From: Candidatus Obscuribacterales bacterium
Lineage (GTDB): Bacteria; Cyanobacteriota; Vampirovibrionia; Obscuribacterales; Obscuribacteraceae
Assembly: GCA_019744775.1 (NCBI GenBank)
Contig: JAIETZ010000008.1
Location: 1-64,000 of the forward strand
Direction: 5' to 3'
Length of the DNA stretch: 64,000 nucleotides
Shown one piece after another: positions 49,892 to 58,113 of this stretch. The translations under genes were made by a program, and so were the position numbers. Within the stretch, counting starts at the first letter, position 1. Every line of letters starts with the position of its first letter. Below the pieces are notes generated by a model, which was given only the letters and a program-made list of their open reading frames with translations, was not told the origin of the DNA and made no database searches.

Positions 49892-51724
49892 TTACGGTTT
49901 GGTCTTCGATGAAGCGGCAAATTCGAAAAGCTCTTGCAGTTTGGAATTATCGAATTGGGCGTATCTGAAAAGGAAGTAAGGCACGTTCCCGCCGCCCTTG
50001 TAGGCGTCGCGATATTGTTTGCAGTGTGCCATTCCCTCTTCGAAGATCTCCCGCGCTTTCTCACGTTGTCCCGAGCATGTATAGGTAATTCCAAGATTCC
50101 CATAAATCGTGGGCAGCTCTGTAAGCTCGTTGATGTTATCCGCAGTTGTTGCCTGTCGACGTTCGCTGAGTGCTCTTATGTATGAGGCTATTTCCTGCCG
50201 CTGATCTCCTTTTTTGGCATAATACAGTGCCAATCGATTGTAGAGTTGGGCAAGTCTCAGGCTGTGAGTGCCGTTGGTTGATTGCAAAATCGCAATTGCT
50301 GCTTGCAAATTTGATATTGCTAGATCAATTAAGTTTGCGTTGTGGTCTTTTGTTGCTTGTTCCCACAGCTTTCGAGCTTCGATCACTTCCTTCGTCTCTT
50401 GTGGTTGTGACTGAGTGACCGGATTGGTCTGAGTTGCCGCATTTGTGTTGCCGGAAATAGTGAATGACAGGCGATCGCCTTCCTTGTGGGTGACTGAAAC
50501 TGTCTGTCCGCAACCGATTGCATTGTTGATGATGCCGGTGCCTAAGGGCGCGCTTAGGTGTTTGTTAAGCACGCGCTTAAGATTGGACACGTTGCCCTTG
50601 CTCTTAAGAGCTTCGCTGAGTACAAACTCTCTTGCGCTTGCATCTATTTCAAGATCGAATTTCCTTTCGCCCAAACTGCTGTGCAAATGTTTTTCCAGAT
50701 CGGTAATTTCCACATCGACAATTTTTCTCATGCTTTCGCGTGTGAGGTGAGAGAAAACCACCAGCGCGTCGATTCGATTGCGAAACTCCGGAAGGAACCG
50801 TTCTTTCATGCATTTATCGATTAGAGAGCCGATTTTGGACTCGTTCAAGACCTCTGGTTCTGTTGCACCTAGTCCTATAGGTCTAGACATTTCCTTTTCA
50901 ACACGATCCATGCCTAGGTTGCTGGTCATGATGAATATGCATTGACCGTAGTCCACCTTTTGGTTGTTGCCCATGGTGGCATTTGCAACGTCCAGAATAG
51001 ACAAGAAGAGCTGAAAGAACTCGGTGCAGGCTTTCTCTATCTCGTCAATCAGCACAATCGTCACATTGGCACTTGATCCCTTTCGTGAAGTGATGAGGTT
51101 GTGGGATGAAAGCAATGCTGATGTATCCATCACGCCTTCCGGTATTTTTTCGTTGGGTTTTTGATAACCTACCCATTGAGCGGAGGCGCCGACAAGCTTT
51201 GTAAGGTTTGCCTTATCGATGTAGTCGCCGCCGTCAACTTTTATGTAGGCATCTCGTCGCCCATGAAAATACTCGGCTAATCTCTGGGCACAAAGAGTTT
51301 TTCCAACACGCGACGGGCCGGCGAACATCAATGTGCAAATTGGCTTATTGAGATCGCGAATCGGATTGAGATGTGCTCTGTAGGCGCCTACAAGTGCTTC
51401 AATTGCCTTGGGTTGGCCGATAATTCGCTCGCTGAGCCATTCTGCGAATTGTGTTTCTTTTTCGCTTGGTTGGTATAGGTCGACCTCTCTAGGCTCACAA
51501 ATTTGTGGCAGCGGAGGAGGAGTTATCACAGCAGCCGAATCAATAGTTGTCAACTCGCTTATTTCTGGAGCTGTTACGGCAATTTCCGCAGGTACGTCCG
51601 GTTCAGCCTCTGCAGTGCTGTCTCCGTTGGGATTTGGACTTGGCGGTGGAGCCGTTGTAGCTTCTATTTTCTCGGCGCTCTTAGTTGTCCTCTTTTTGAG
51701 GAGCATTCTGATTAACTGGAGCAT
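49892..51724 (-). CDS. ClpB-D2-like AAA+ ATPase fused to TPR repeats
   Basis: A 610-residue fusion. Residues 1-85 are a Pro/Ala/Glu-rich linker. The AAA+ module follows (about 90-400): Walker A FAGPSRVGKTLCAQ (about 136-143), Walker B IVLIDEIEKA, sensor 1 FIMTSNLG, Arg finger FLPEFRNRID and the C-terminal small domain with NLKRVL. It looks like the second ATPase ring of ClpB/ClpA without the N-domain or first ring. The pore-loop GYVG motif is replaced by QWVGYQKP, leaving a Trp. Residues 420-600 are TPR-like helices (RLAQLYNRLALYYAKKGDQR, IYGNLGITYTCSGQREKARE). The start follows AGGTGA. A substrate-remodelling role is inferred. Confidence 0.85.
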   Translation of the reverse strand: MLQLIRMLLKKRTTKSAEKIEATTAPPPSPNPNGDSTAEAEPDVPAEIAVTAPEISELTTIDSAAVITPPPLPQICEPREVDLYQPSEKETQFAEWLSERIIGQPKAIEALVGAYRAHLNPIRDLNKPICTLMFAGPSRVGKTLCAQRLAEYFHGRRDAYIKVDGGDYIDKANLTKLVGASAQWVGYQKPNEKIPEGVMDTSALLSSHNLITSRKGSSANVTIVLIDEIEKACTEFFQLFLSILDVANATMGNNQKVDYGQCIFIMTSNLGMDRVEKEMSRPIGLGATEPEVLNESKIGSLIDKCMKERFLPEFRNRIDALVVFSHLTRESMRKIVDVEITDLEKHLHSSLGERKFDLEIDASAREFVLSEALKSKGNVSNLKRVLNKHLSAPLGTGIINNAIGCGQTVSVTHKEGDRLSFTISGNTNAATQTNPVTQSQPQETKEVIEARKLWEQATKDHNANLIDLAISNLQAAIAILQSTNGTHSLRLAQLYNRLALYYAKKGDQRQEIASYIRALSERRQATTADNINELTELPTIYGNLGITYTCSGQREKAREIFEEGMAHCKQYRDAYKGGGNVPYFLFRYAQFDNSKLQELFEFAASSKTKP

Positions 51725-51761
51725 AGTAGTCACCTGTCTTAATCGTTGAATTACTTTGAAA

Positions 51762-51796
51762 ACAAGCGGCGAAGCACTTTGCCTCGCCGCTTGTTG
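51762..51796 (-). terminator. Hairpin between the Cys-rich and AAA+ genes
   Basis: AACAAGCGGCGA and TCGCCGCTTGTT form a 12-bp stem; the minus strand continues TTTTCAAAG. The AAA+ gene probably has its own promoter or depends on read-through. Confidence 0.75.
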
Positions 51797-51823
51797 TGGT
51801 TGCGTTGGATTGAGGGATTGCTT

Positions 51824-52084
51824 CTACGTCAGGTCGGAAGCCGGTAAAGGACTACCGAGAACTTCGTCTGTAAAAGTATCTTCCTCTACAAGGATTTCGC
51901 GCGTGCATGTTTGGCAGCGCCCCATGGCTTTACTACAGGTGCTACAGAGTTGCTGTGACCCTTTAGTGCAGGCATGAGTGCATTGTCCTGCATTGCTCGA
52001 TTGAGAATCGCATGTGCAATTCTTGTGTGAGCAAGGCGGACACGACATAGTGTCGGGTTTTGATTTGCAATTTTTGCAATTCAT
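51824..52084 (-). CDS. Small Cys-rich, probably metal-binding protein
   Basis: An 86-residue protein with 12 Cys in the first 62 residues, most in CxxC pairs (MNCKNCKSK, MSCPPCSHKNCTC, CTHACTK, LCSTCSKAMGRCQTCTRE). The C-terminus is acidic. The pattern suggests two or three zinc ribbons or a metallothionein-like sink. AAGGAG lies 9 nt before the ATG at 52084. It starts 14 bp after the Pth-like gene stop. No family recognised. Confidence 0.75.
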   Translation of the reverse strand: MNCKNCKSKPDTMSCPPCSHKNCTCDSQSSNAGQCTHACTKGSQQLCSTCSKAMGRCQTCTREILVEEDTFTDEVLGSPLPASDLT

Positions 52085-52098
52085 AAACGCGTACTCCT

Positions 52099-52704
52099 TC
52101 ATTGGTTGTTGGTCTTGTTTGCCGCACGTTCGACGCCTTCGCTCACCCACAACTTGATTGCTGTGGCAGCCGAGTTGCAAGCTTGCATCATGATGTCCAA
52201 ATCATTGCCTTCAATTTCGGTGAGAGCAAATGTTTTGAAGTCACGATTGGCGGGTGGCGGACCGACTGGAATGCGCAGTCTCGCAAAACGAGCATTGTCT
52301 AGGCATTCCGATACCGATGCGACTCCATTGTGGTGGAGTCTACTTTTCTTGTAGACGAGATTCACTCTCGTGCCGGACATCTCGATTTCGTCGTAAGCGA
52401 CTATCAAGTTGTCCGGTGTTGGATTGATGTTGTAATGGTTGATCACGGCTTTGACAGGAATACCGGATGAATTCATTCCGGCAATTCCTGAATTTGGCTT
52501 GACCAACAAAACGGGAACAGCATCAATATGCACAGCCGCTAATTCTGCTTGCAACAGTTCGCAAGCGAAAAACTGTGTGTCCAATGACAAAGCCACTTTC
52601 TCAATTGCAAAGAAGCCTGCATTGTGTCTGGTGTACTCGTACTGTTGTCCGAAGTTTCCCAAACCCGCTACTACTTTGGCGGGTTTGAATTCTAGAATGT
52701 TCAT
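52099..52704 (-). CDS. Divergent peptidyl-tRNA hydrolase (Pth family)
   Basis: A 201-residue Pth-fold protein. Conserved parts: VAGLGNFGQQYEYTRHNAGF (catalytic Asn and His), LVKPNSGIAGMNSSG, VAYDEIEMSG (Asp) and LHHNGVASVSECL (His, Asn). The four residues used by canonical Pth to free tRNA from peptidyl-tRNA are all present, but the usual Gly-rich loop GGxGGHNG reads KKSRLHHNG. It sits among accessory genes rather than with housekeeping partners, so it may be a second, specialised Pth. GGCCCAGATG has a weak ribosome site. Confidence 0.85.
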   Translation of the reverse strand: MNILEFKPAKVVAGLGNFGQQYEYTRHNAGFFAIEKVALSLDTQFFACELLQAELAAVHIDAVPVLLVKPNSGIAGMNSSGIPVKAVINHYNINPTPDNLIVAYDEIEMSGTRVNLVYKKSRLHHNGVASVSECLDNARFARLRIPVGPPPANRDFKTFALTEIEGNDLDIMMQACNSAATAIKLWVSEGVERAANKTNNQ

Positions 52705-52717
52705 CTGGGCCTCCGCG

Positions 52718-53215
52718 CTATTTTGATTGGATGGGCATAATTGGAATGACTGCTACGTTCTCGTTGTTTTCTTTGTTGAATGCTTCGATGCGAGGAATGG
52801 CATTTATTGTTTCTCTCACGTCAATGCAAACGATAGCCGTTGCTTGCTTGAGCAATTCAATTTGATGCGGCAATATGCTTCGCACTTGCAGCACGCCGGG
52901 AATTGCGTACAAATCGACAAATCGCTTGTCAGTGAGTGGGTTGTGAATTGATGAATTCATTTCTTCACGGTTGTTTCTGAAATGCGCAATTGCATCCTTT
53001 GACATGAGAGCTGTTAGCTGCTCCTCGACATCGTCAAAGTGAGCGCCAATCAAATTACGGAAGGATTCCGGATAAAGCTGAATGCCAGACCAGAGATCGC
53101 CAACCGTGTCGAAGTTTAGCGCTTCAATTGAGTCGACTATTTCGCTGCCGACAAAGTGCGTGATGCGAGGATCTGCAAGTGGGGTCATCGCATCAAGGGT
53201 GTTCAATTCGTTCAT
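52718..53215 (-). CDS. Protein of unknown function
   Basis: A 165-residue soluble protein. The N-terminal part (GSEIVDSIEALNFDTVGDLW) has the look of a short helix-turn-helix or helix-hairpin-helix; the C-terminal part has VDLYAIPGVLQVRSILPHQI and TAIVCIDVRETINAIPRIEA. No family recognised. GGAGATC precedes the ATG. It lies 13 bp upstream of the Pth-like gene and 22 bp downstream of the small membrane proteins. Confidence 0.7.
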   Translation of the reverse strand: MNELNTLDAMTPLADPRITHFVGSEIVDSIEALNFDTVGDLWSGIQLYPESFRNLIGAHFDDVEEQLTALMSKDAIAHFRNNREEMNSSIHNPLTDKRFVDLYAIPGVLQVRSILPHQIELLKQATAIVCIDVRETINAIPRIEAFNKENNENVAVIPIMPIQSK

Positions 53216-53237
53216 GGTCGTGATCTCCGGTAGAGTG

Positions 53238-53534
53238 TTATTTGTTTTGCTCTTTTTGCAGGCGAGCCTTGATGCTGGGATAGATCATCGCGGCGATAAG
53301 TCCGGTGGCGGCAATGTGCGCCAGCACAATTGCCCCAATAACTTCTGGTGAGAAGCTATAGACTAGCGGCAATTCTCTCTTGATGCCGAAAAAGAGCGCG
53401 ATGGCAATTGGCATGGTGAGGATGAGAAGTTTGTGTCTGCCGAGCTTGAGCCAGAGCGGGACGCCGATCAACAGTGTGCCAATGAAGGCGAATGTGATGC
53501 TTGCGAAGTCAATTAGGAGTGTAGGTATATCCAT
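53238..53534 (-). CDS. Small membrane protein (paralogue pair, member 1)
   Basis: A 98-residue protein with three membrane segments (IDFASITFAFIGTLLIGV; LLILTMPIAIALFFGI; VIGAIVLAHIAATGLIAAMI) and a basic tail. It aligns with the gene just upstream: W-x-KLG after the first segment and a His in the third. GGAGAA precedes the ATG at 53534. It starts 4 bp after its paralogue. No family recognised. Confidence 0.75.
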   Translation of the reverse strand: MDIPTLLIDFASITFAFIGTLLIGVPLWLKLGRHKLLILTMPIAIALFFGIKRELPLVYSFSPEVIGAIVLAHIAATGLIAAMIYPSIKARLQKEQNK

Positions 53535-53538
53535 GTGC

Positions 53539-53886
53539 TTATTCTCCGCGTTGTGAAAGCAATTCTTTTTCGAGGTCTTTGCGTGCTTTGTCTTTAACCC
53601 ATTTGGCAATGATTGAGCACACGATTGTTCCTCCACAAACGTGGAGAATGAAGAAGCCGGGAAATACTTGTGCATCAAAGACGCTTACGAGATTGACGCC
53701 AGGTAGAAGTATTGCCATTGAAGCTAGTGTTGCTGTGGTTAGTACAGGAATGGCATATTCGCCGAGTTTGCTCCAGGCAAATACACCAACTCTCAGAACT
53801 GCAACGAATGCAACAGTCAAAGCCGCGAAGCCGGCAACATAGGGAGCGGCTTCGACAGCTGACTTAATGAGTATTGATGGATCCAT
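53539..53886 (-). CDS. Small membrane protein (paralogue pair, member 2)
   Basis: A 115-residue protein with three membrane segments (VAGFAALTVAFVAVLRVGVF; PVLTTATLASMAILLPG; GFFILHVCGGTIVCSII), then a charged tail (KDKARKDLEKELLSQRGE). It shares the W-x-KLG motif (FAWSKLGEY) and a His in segment 3 with the next gene, suggesting tandem duplication. The GGAGAAAAA site precedes the ATG. Function unknown. Confidence 0.75.
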   Translation of the reverse strand: MDPSILIKSAVEAAPYVAGFAALTVAFVAVLRVGVFAWSKLGEYAIPVLTTATLASMAILLPGVNLVSVFDAQVFPGFFILHVCGGTIVCSIIAKWVKDKARKDLEKELLSQRGE

Positions 53887-53953
53887 ATTTTTTCTCCGAG
53901 ATTTGTTATGTCGTTGTGTGTGACTTAGTCCAACTGGACTAACATGTGGCTCC

Positions 53954-54379
53954 TCAGCCTTTCTTTTGTGGTTTCCAGGCTGGCTTCAGGGCATCGCGTT
54001 TGCGTTGGATGTGCTGGATGTATGCCTCAAGTGAACGCCAGGCAATGCCCACTGTTAGAGCCTCGGCACTGGCTACTTCCAGGAATGTCAGATCGGGAAC
54101 GAATGCGAGCATGCTGAAATTGAGCACAACAGCACCAATGCCATATGCCACAACAATCATCGGCGCGAAAGCATCGAAGCTTTGCAGTCCAAATCTGACA
54201 ATATTTTTGCCGACTGCTTTTAGATTGAAGTCGGCGGCTTTGGCGTTTTTCGCGCAGTCCAACAGCAACTCAATTCCATAACTGAGAACACGTGCAACTG
54301 CTCGCAAGGCATGCACGCCGATAAAAATTGCGGATGCCAGATAAGTGACATCCGCGAGAGTTCTAATAGAGTCGAACAT
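53954..54379 (-). CDS. Small membrane protein, third of the row
   Basis: A 141-residue protein with two or three hydrophobic segments (VTYLASAIFIGVHALRAVAR; APMIVVAYGIGAVVLNFSML) and a basic C-terminus (QRKRDALKPAWKPQKKG). Its start overlaps the end of the S41 protease gene by 17 bp, a sign of translational coupling; GGAGG lies ahead of the ATG. No family recognised. Confidence 0.75.
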   Translation of the reverse strand: MFDSIRTLADVTYLASAIFIGVHALRAVARVLSYGIELLLDCAKNAKAADFNLKAVGKNIVRFGLQSFDAFAPMIVVAYGIGAVVLNFSMLAFVPDLTFLEVASAEALTVGIAWRSLEAYIQHIQRKRDALKPAWKPQKKG

Positions 54380-55478
54380 AGGGTGAACCTCCGTAAGGTT
54401 TCTTTGGTTGATCGGATTTGGCAGGCGGAGGCATGGGAGCCTCTGCTTGCAGGAGAGATCTGGTCAGCGCTTTGACAGCCGCATCTAATTGATAGTCGAC
54501 CGAACTTCCTGCCGGTTGATCGATGACGACGTCGGGGAGAATGCCGACGCCATCGGTATCGAGTCCGCCGGGAAAAAGCTTTTCGTGCGTGATCTGCAAC
54601 GATCGCCCGTTGCTGCTCAAGTGCGTAAGCCTATTGCCGGTACCTTTACCGTAGGTGCGTGTGCCTACTAGAATTACAGCGCGTCTTGATTGCTTGAGTG
54701 CACCGGTGAGCAATTCTGCCGCACTGGCTGTTTGGCGATCAACAAGCACTACGACAGGAACACTCGGTGATACCACCAATTGCGTGCGAGTGGCGTACTC
54801 CGTAACCGGATTGCTGCCTGTGGTGACTGTTACCCATTGGGTTTTTGTCAGACTACGTCTGGTTTCTTCGATTTGATCACCTACTCTTGCTTTGGCTACA
54901 TAGATAAGTCCTTCGGGAATTAGTGTTGCCGCCACATTGAGTGCAGGAGTCACCAGTCCGCCTGTGTTGCCGCGGAGATCGAGAATAATTGCTTGTGCCT
55001 TGCTGCAATGTGCAATTGCTATTTGTGTTTCCCGGTCTACTGTTTTAGGCAAGAAGGACGGGATTTTTACAAGCGCAATGTTGTTTTTCAGCATGGTTGT
55101 TCTGACTGTATCGTGAGCTTCCATCCAGATTGTTTGTCTGCTGGTATCTGCTTGAGAAAGAAACATGTCATGCTTTCTTCTTAGGCTTTGCATCATATTC
55201 TTGATGGCGGCTTCAGTTGCTTGTCTGGATTGATAGATAGAAGGACTGACGTTGCTGGGGTTCCAGCGATCGTTCCATTGGCGCCTGACAGCGGGATCGA
55301 CGAGATCCAGGTGCGTACTTGTTATGAAGTCGTATACTTCGGTGTACGCGCCGCGACCGTCGTATATAGCCGCAATTATTGGGATGCGTTTGTCGCCGGA
55401 TTGATACGGTGAAGCTTGCGCTTGTATTGAGACCGCAAGCAATGCGGTAAGGGAAAGTACGGAAAGAGTCTTTTTCAT
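54363..55478 (-). CDS. Secreted S41-family protease
   Basis: A 371-residue protein with a signal peptide (KKTLSVLSLTALLAVSIQAQ). The S41 core includes ALVKIPSFL, AQAIILDLRGNTGGLVTPAL, VVVLVDRQTASAAELLTGAL (nucleophile Ser) and ILVGTRTYGKGTGNRL (catalytic Lys). A PDZ domain is not evident. The C-terminus is Pro/Lys-rich. It is probably periplasmic. GAGG lies 8 nt before the ATG at 55478. It is the first gene of the minus-strand block ending at 49.6 kb and overlaps the next gene by 17 bp. Confidence 0.9.
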   Translation of the reverse strand: MKKTLSVLSLTALLAVSIQAQASPYQSGDKRIPIIAAIYDGRGAYTEVYDFITSTHLDLVDPAVRRQWNDRWNPSNVSPSIYQSRQATEAAIKNMMQSLRRKHDMFLSQADTSRQTIWMEAHDTVRTTMLKNNIALVKIPSFLPKTVDRETQIAIAHCSKAQAIILDLRGNTGGLVTPALNVAATLIPEGLIYVAKARVGDQIEETRRSLTKTQWVTVTTGSNPVTEYATRTQLVVSPSVPVVVLVDRQTASAAELLTGALKQSRRAVILVGTRTYGKGTGNRLTHLSSNGRSLQITHEKLFPGGLDTDGVGILPDVVIDQPAGSSVDYQLDAAVKALTRSLLQAEAPMPPPAKSDQPKKPYGGSPYVRLY

Positions 55479-55531
55479 GATGAACCTCGCTTTTGTCACG
55501 TTGGTTCGTCTTTGTCATGCGCTTTTCCCTT

Positions 55532-55645
55532 TGTCATTTCGACCGAAGCGCTGAAGGCGCGCAGTGGAGAAATCTTGTGGCTACTTGATGTTCAAGTCGT
55601 TAACTCACGAGATCTCTCCACTCACTTCGTTCGGTCGAGATGACA
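55532..55645. repeat. MITE-like inverted-repeat element (114 bp)
   Basis: Ends TGTCATTTCGACCGAAGCG and CGTTCGGTCGAGATGACA are inverted and imperfect. Inner GTGGAGAAATCTTGTG and CACGAGATCTCTCCAC also pair. It resembles the right half of 41727-41886. Confidence 0.75.
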
Positions 55646-55705
55646 ATAAAGATAGGCTCAGAATGACAAAGGGGTGGGTTGTGACAAAGGGAATGTAGGG
55701 AAGCT

Positions 55706-55738
55706 GAAACAAAAACGACGAGTCACAGACTCGTCGTT
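55706..55738 (-). terminator. Terminator after prfB
   Basis: AACGACGAGTC and GACTCGTCGTT form an 11-bp stem with a 3-nt loop; the minus strand continues TTTTGTTT. Confidence 0.9.
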
Positions 55739-55758
55739 AAAAAGTCAAAGTAGTGCGT

Positions 55759-56890
55759 CTAGTTGGAGGAGGCGGTGCGGGATTCCGCTAGCGCTTTGTG
55801 TCTGAGGTACGCTTCGATGAAATCATCTAGCGCGCCGTCAAGCACTCCTTCCACATTGGAAGTCTCAACTTTAGTGCGTACGTCTTTGACGAGGCGATCA
55901 TCGAGAACATACGAGCGAATAGCATTGCCGAATGTAGCGGAAACATTTTCACCGCGCAATCGGGCTAATTCATCTTCGCGTTCTGCTTGTTTGATCGCTA
56001 GTAATTTTGAACGTAAAAGCTCCATTGCTAGAGCCTTGTTCTGTAGTTGGCTGCGTTCTTGCTGGCATTTGACAGCAATGCCGGTTGGTTTGTGAACGAT
56101 GCGCACAGCCGTTTCAACTTTGTTGACGTTTTGTCCGCCGGCTCCGCCTGAACGCATGGTGTCTATTTCAATATCATCGTCTTTTATCTCGACGAGGTTA
56201 TCAATGTCGTTCATTAATGGGCTAACTTCAAGAGCAGCGAAGCTTGTTTGTCTTGAATCGTTGCCTTGCTTGAAAGGAGATTTGCGCACAAGCCGGTGCA
56301 CGCCTTTCTCGCACGTAAGATAGCCGAATGCGAAGGGCCCATCGACTCTAAATGTAACACTCTTGAGTCCTGCTTCTTCACCGGCGGATTGATCTAAAAC
56401 TTCTGTCTTAAACCCTTTGCGTTGGCACCAGCGCAAATACATTCTGAGCATCATCTCTGCCCAGTCTTGTGCATCGGTGCCACCAGCTCCGGCATTGATC
56501 GTCACAATTGCCGACGAGTCGTCGTATTCGCCGGACAAAAGTCTTGTTAGTTCGAATTTTTCCAGGTCTTTGTTGAGCGCGTCGATGCCGGATTCAATTT
56601 CCTTGGCTACGCTTTCGTCTTTTTCTTCCAGCCCGATTTGTAATAGCACAGACAAATCACTCTGGAGGCGGTGCCAAGTCTCGTATTGTTCGACAGATGC
56701 CTTAAGCCGGCTCATTTTCTGTGTAACAGTTTGAGCGCGCTTCTGGTCTTCCCAAAATCCTGGTTCTAAAGTCTCGTTTTCGAGATGTTTGAGTTCTGAA
56801 CTTAACCTATTCGGGTCAAAGATAGTCCCTGACTTTCGTCAGGCGCTCCTCGAGTGCTTCAATCTCTCGTTTAAGTTCGGACAGCATCAT
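55759..56890 (-). CDS. prfB: Peptide chain release factor 2, with programmed +1 frameshift
   Basis: RF2 reads UAA and UGA stops. The first segment is 24 codons from ATG 56890 to CTT at 56821-56819, where an in-frame TGA (56818-56816) follows. Skipping one base (56818) gives GAC and a continuous frame to 55759. The local sequence AGGGACTATCTTTGAC has the internal Shine-Dalgarno-like AGGG and the CTT-TGA-C slippery stop of the classic RF2 site. The joined product is about 376 residues. The GGQ motif is in [17 protein letters not shown] and the stop-codon motif SPF in [15 protein letters not shown]2 therefore controls its own level. The second in-frame ATG at 56887 could also be the start. Confidence 0.95.
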
Positions 56891-56946
56891 CTTGCAAATC
56901 TCTAATTGACAACGGCAATTATTATACCGTGAATTATGGGGATCGC

Positions 56947-56952
56947 TATAAT
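56947..56952 (+). promoter_or_regulatory. Possible -10 box of a leaderless transcript
   Basis: TATAAT ends 6 nt before the ATG of the FAD oxidoreductase gene, which would put the transcription start at or next to the start codon. No ribosome site is present and no clear -35 is seen 17 bp upstream. Confidence 0.4.
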
Positions 56953-56958
56953 ACCGTT

Positions 56959-58113
56959 ATGACTATTTCAATTTGGCAAGATGAGTTAAACAAACCCAGA
57001 GAAAAGTATGATGTCGTCATTGTGGGCAGCGGCATCATGGGAGCAGGATGCGCATATTGGTTGTCCAAGCGTGGTTTGCGAGTGTGCATCGTTGAATCGC
57101 AGCATATGGCCTCAGGTGCGTCAGGGCGCAATGCCGGATTTTTATTGCGCGGCATTCATTCTTACTACAACGAGGCCGTCAAGCAATATGGGCGAGACAC
57201 TGCCTCGATGCTGTTTCGCTTTACTGAAGAAAACGTCAGGCTAATAGGTGAATTAGCCAAGCGAATAAGTCAAGATTTTAACTATGAACCATCAGGATCA
57301 TATCTGCTGGCTTGCTCGCTTGAGGAATTGCACGATTTAGAAGAATCCCATCAACTGATGGTCGAAGACGGGTTTGATGTTGAGTATCTTAAACAAGATC
57401 CACTAGACCGTAGCTATTACGGTGCTCTGTACAACGCCTGTGATGGTGGGGTGAATCCTGTTAAGTTGGTCAAGGCATTGATTGCCGAAAGTGGAGTGCA
57501 GCTTTATGACGAAGAGGCGGTAATGTCCATTCGTCAAGACAAGCAACTGCAGGTGATGACTGCCAATCGCATCATTGATTGCGACAAAGTGTTGTTAGCA
57601 ACGAATGCTTATTCACAACTTCTTGAGCCTTGGTTCAAAGATCGGGTGCAACCAATTAAGGGACAAATACTAGTCACGCAGCCTCTGCGCAAGCGCATTC
57701 TTGAAAAAGTCTGTTATGCCAATTATGGTTGGGAGTACTTCCGCCAATTGCCAGATAACAGATTTCTTTTAGGTGGATGCCGTCAGTGCTTCCAGGATAC
57801 GGAAGTGGGTTATGCAGATTGCACATCGCCACAAGTGCAGGACTCTTTAGAATCCTACATCAAAGATCGCTTCCCGGAAGCTGCCGGCGTTCCAATTGAT
57901 TATCGTTGGTCAGGCATTATGGCGTTTACTGAAGACGGCTTGCCTTTAGTCGGCGAGCTCGAGCGATTGCCAAATGTCTATTTTGCCGTCGGATGTAACG
58001 GACACGGATTTAGCTACGGACTCAACTTGTCGAAACTGCTGGTCGAAGTAGCAGTTGCTGGTAAAGACGCCGGGATCTTCTCAAGCCGGCGCCTTTTTCA
58101 GATTGCTAACTAG
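56959..58113 (+). CDS. FAD-dependent oxidoreductase (DAO family, PuuB/glycine-oxidase-like)
   Basis: A 384-residue flavoprotein. The FAD-binding start is DVVIVGSGIMGAGCAYWLSK with the acidic end VCIVE. GASGRNAGFLLRG is the covalent-FAD or substrate-side loop of the DAO family. The C-terminal FAD contact is NVYFAVGCNGHGFSYGLNLS. The ALYNACDGGVNPVKLVKALI stretch is common in amine and amino-acid oxidases such as glycine oxidase and gamma-glutamylputrescine oxidase; the substrate is unknown. The ATG at 56959 has no ribosome site and lies just after TATAAT. It overlaps the convergent TPR-like gene by 8 bp. Confidence 0.88.
   Translation: MTISIWQDELNKPREKYDVVIVGSGIMGAGCAYWLSKRGLRVCIVESQHMASGASGRNAGFLLRGIHSYYNEAVKQYGRDTASMLFRFTEENVRLIGELAKRISQDFNYEPSGSYLLACSLEELHDLEESHQLMVEDGFDVEYLKQDPLDRSYYGALYNACDGGVNPVKLVKALIAESGVQLYDEEAVMSIRQDKQLQVMTANRIIDCDKVLLATNAYSQLLEPWFKDRVQPIKGQILVTQPLRKRILEKVCYANYGWEYFRQLPDNRFLLGGCRQCFQDTEVGYADCTSPQVQDSLESYIKDRFPEAAGVPIDYRWSGIMAFTEDGLPLVGELERLPNVYFAVGCNGHGFSYGLNLSKLLVEVAVAGKDAGIFSSRRLFQIAN

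Noticed and set aside
55759-56715. Shorter release-factor gene starting at 56715
   Set aside because: That start would lose the conserved N-terminal domain. The upstream frame with AGGG and CTT-TGA-C restores it through the known RF2 frameshift.
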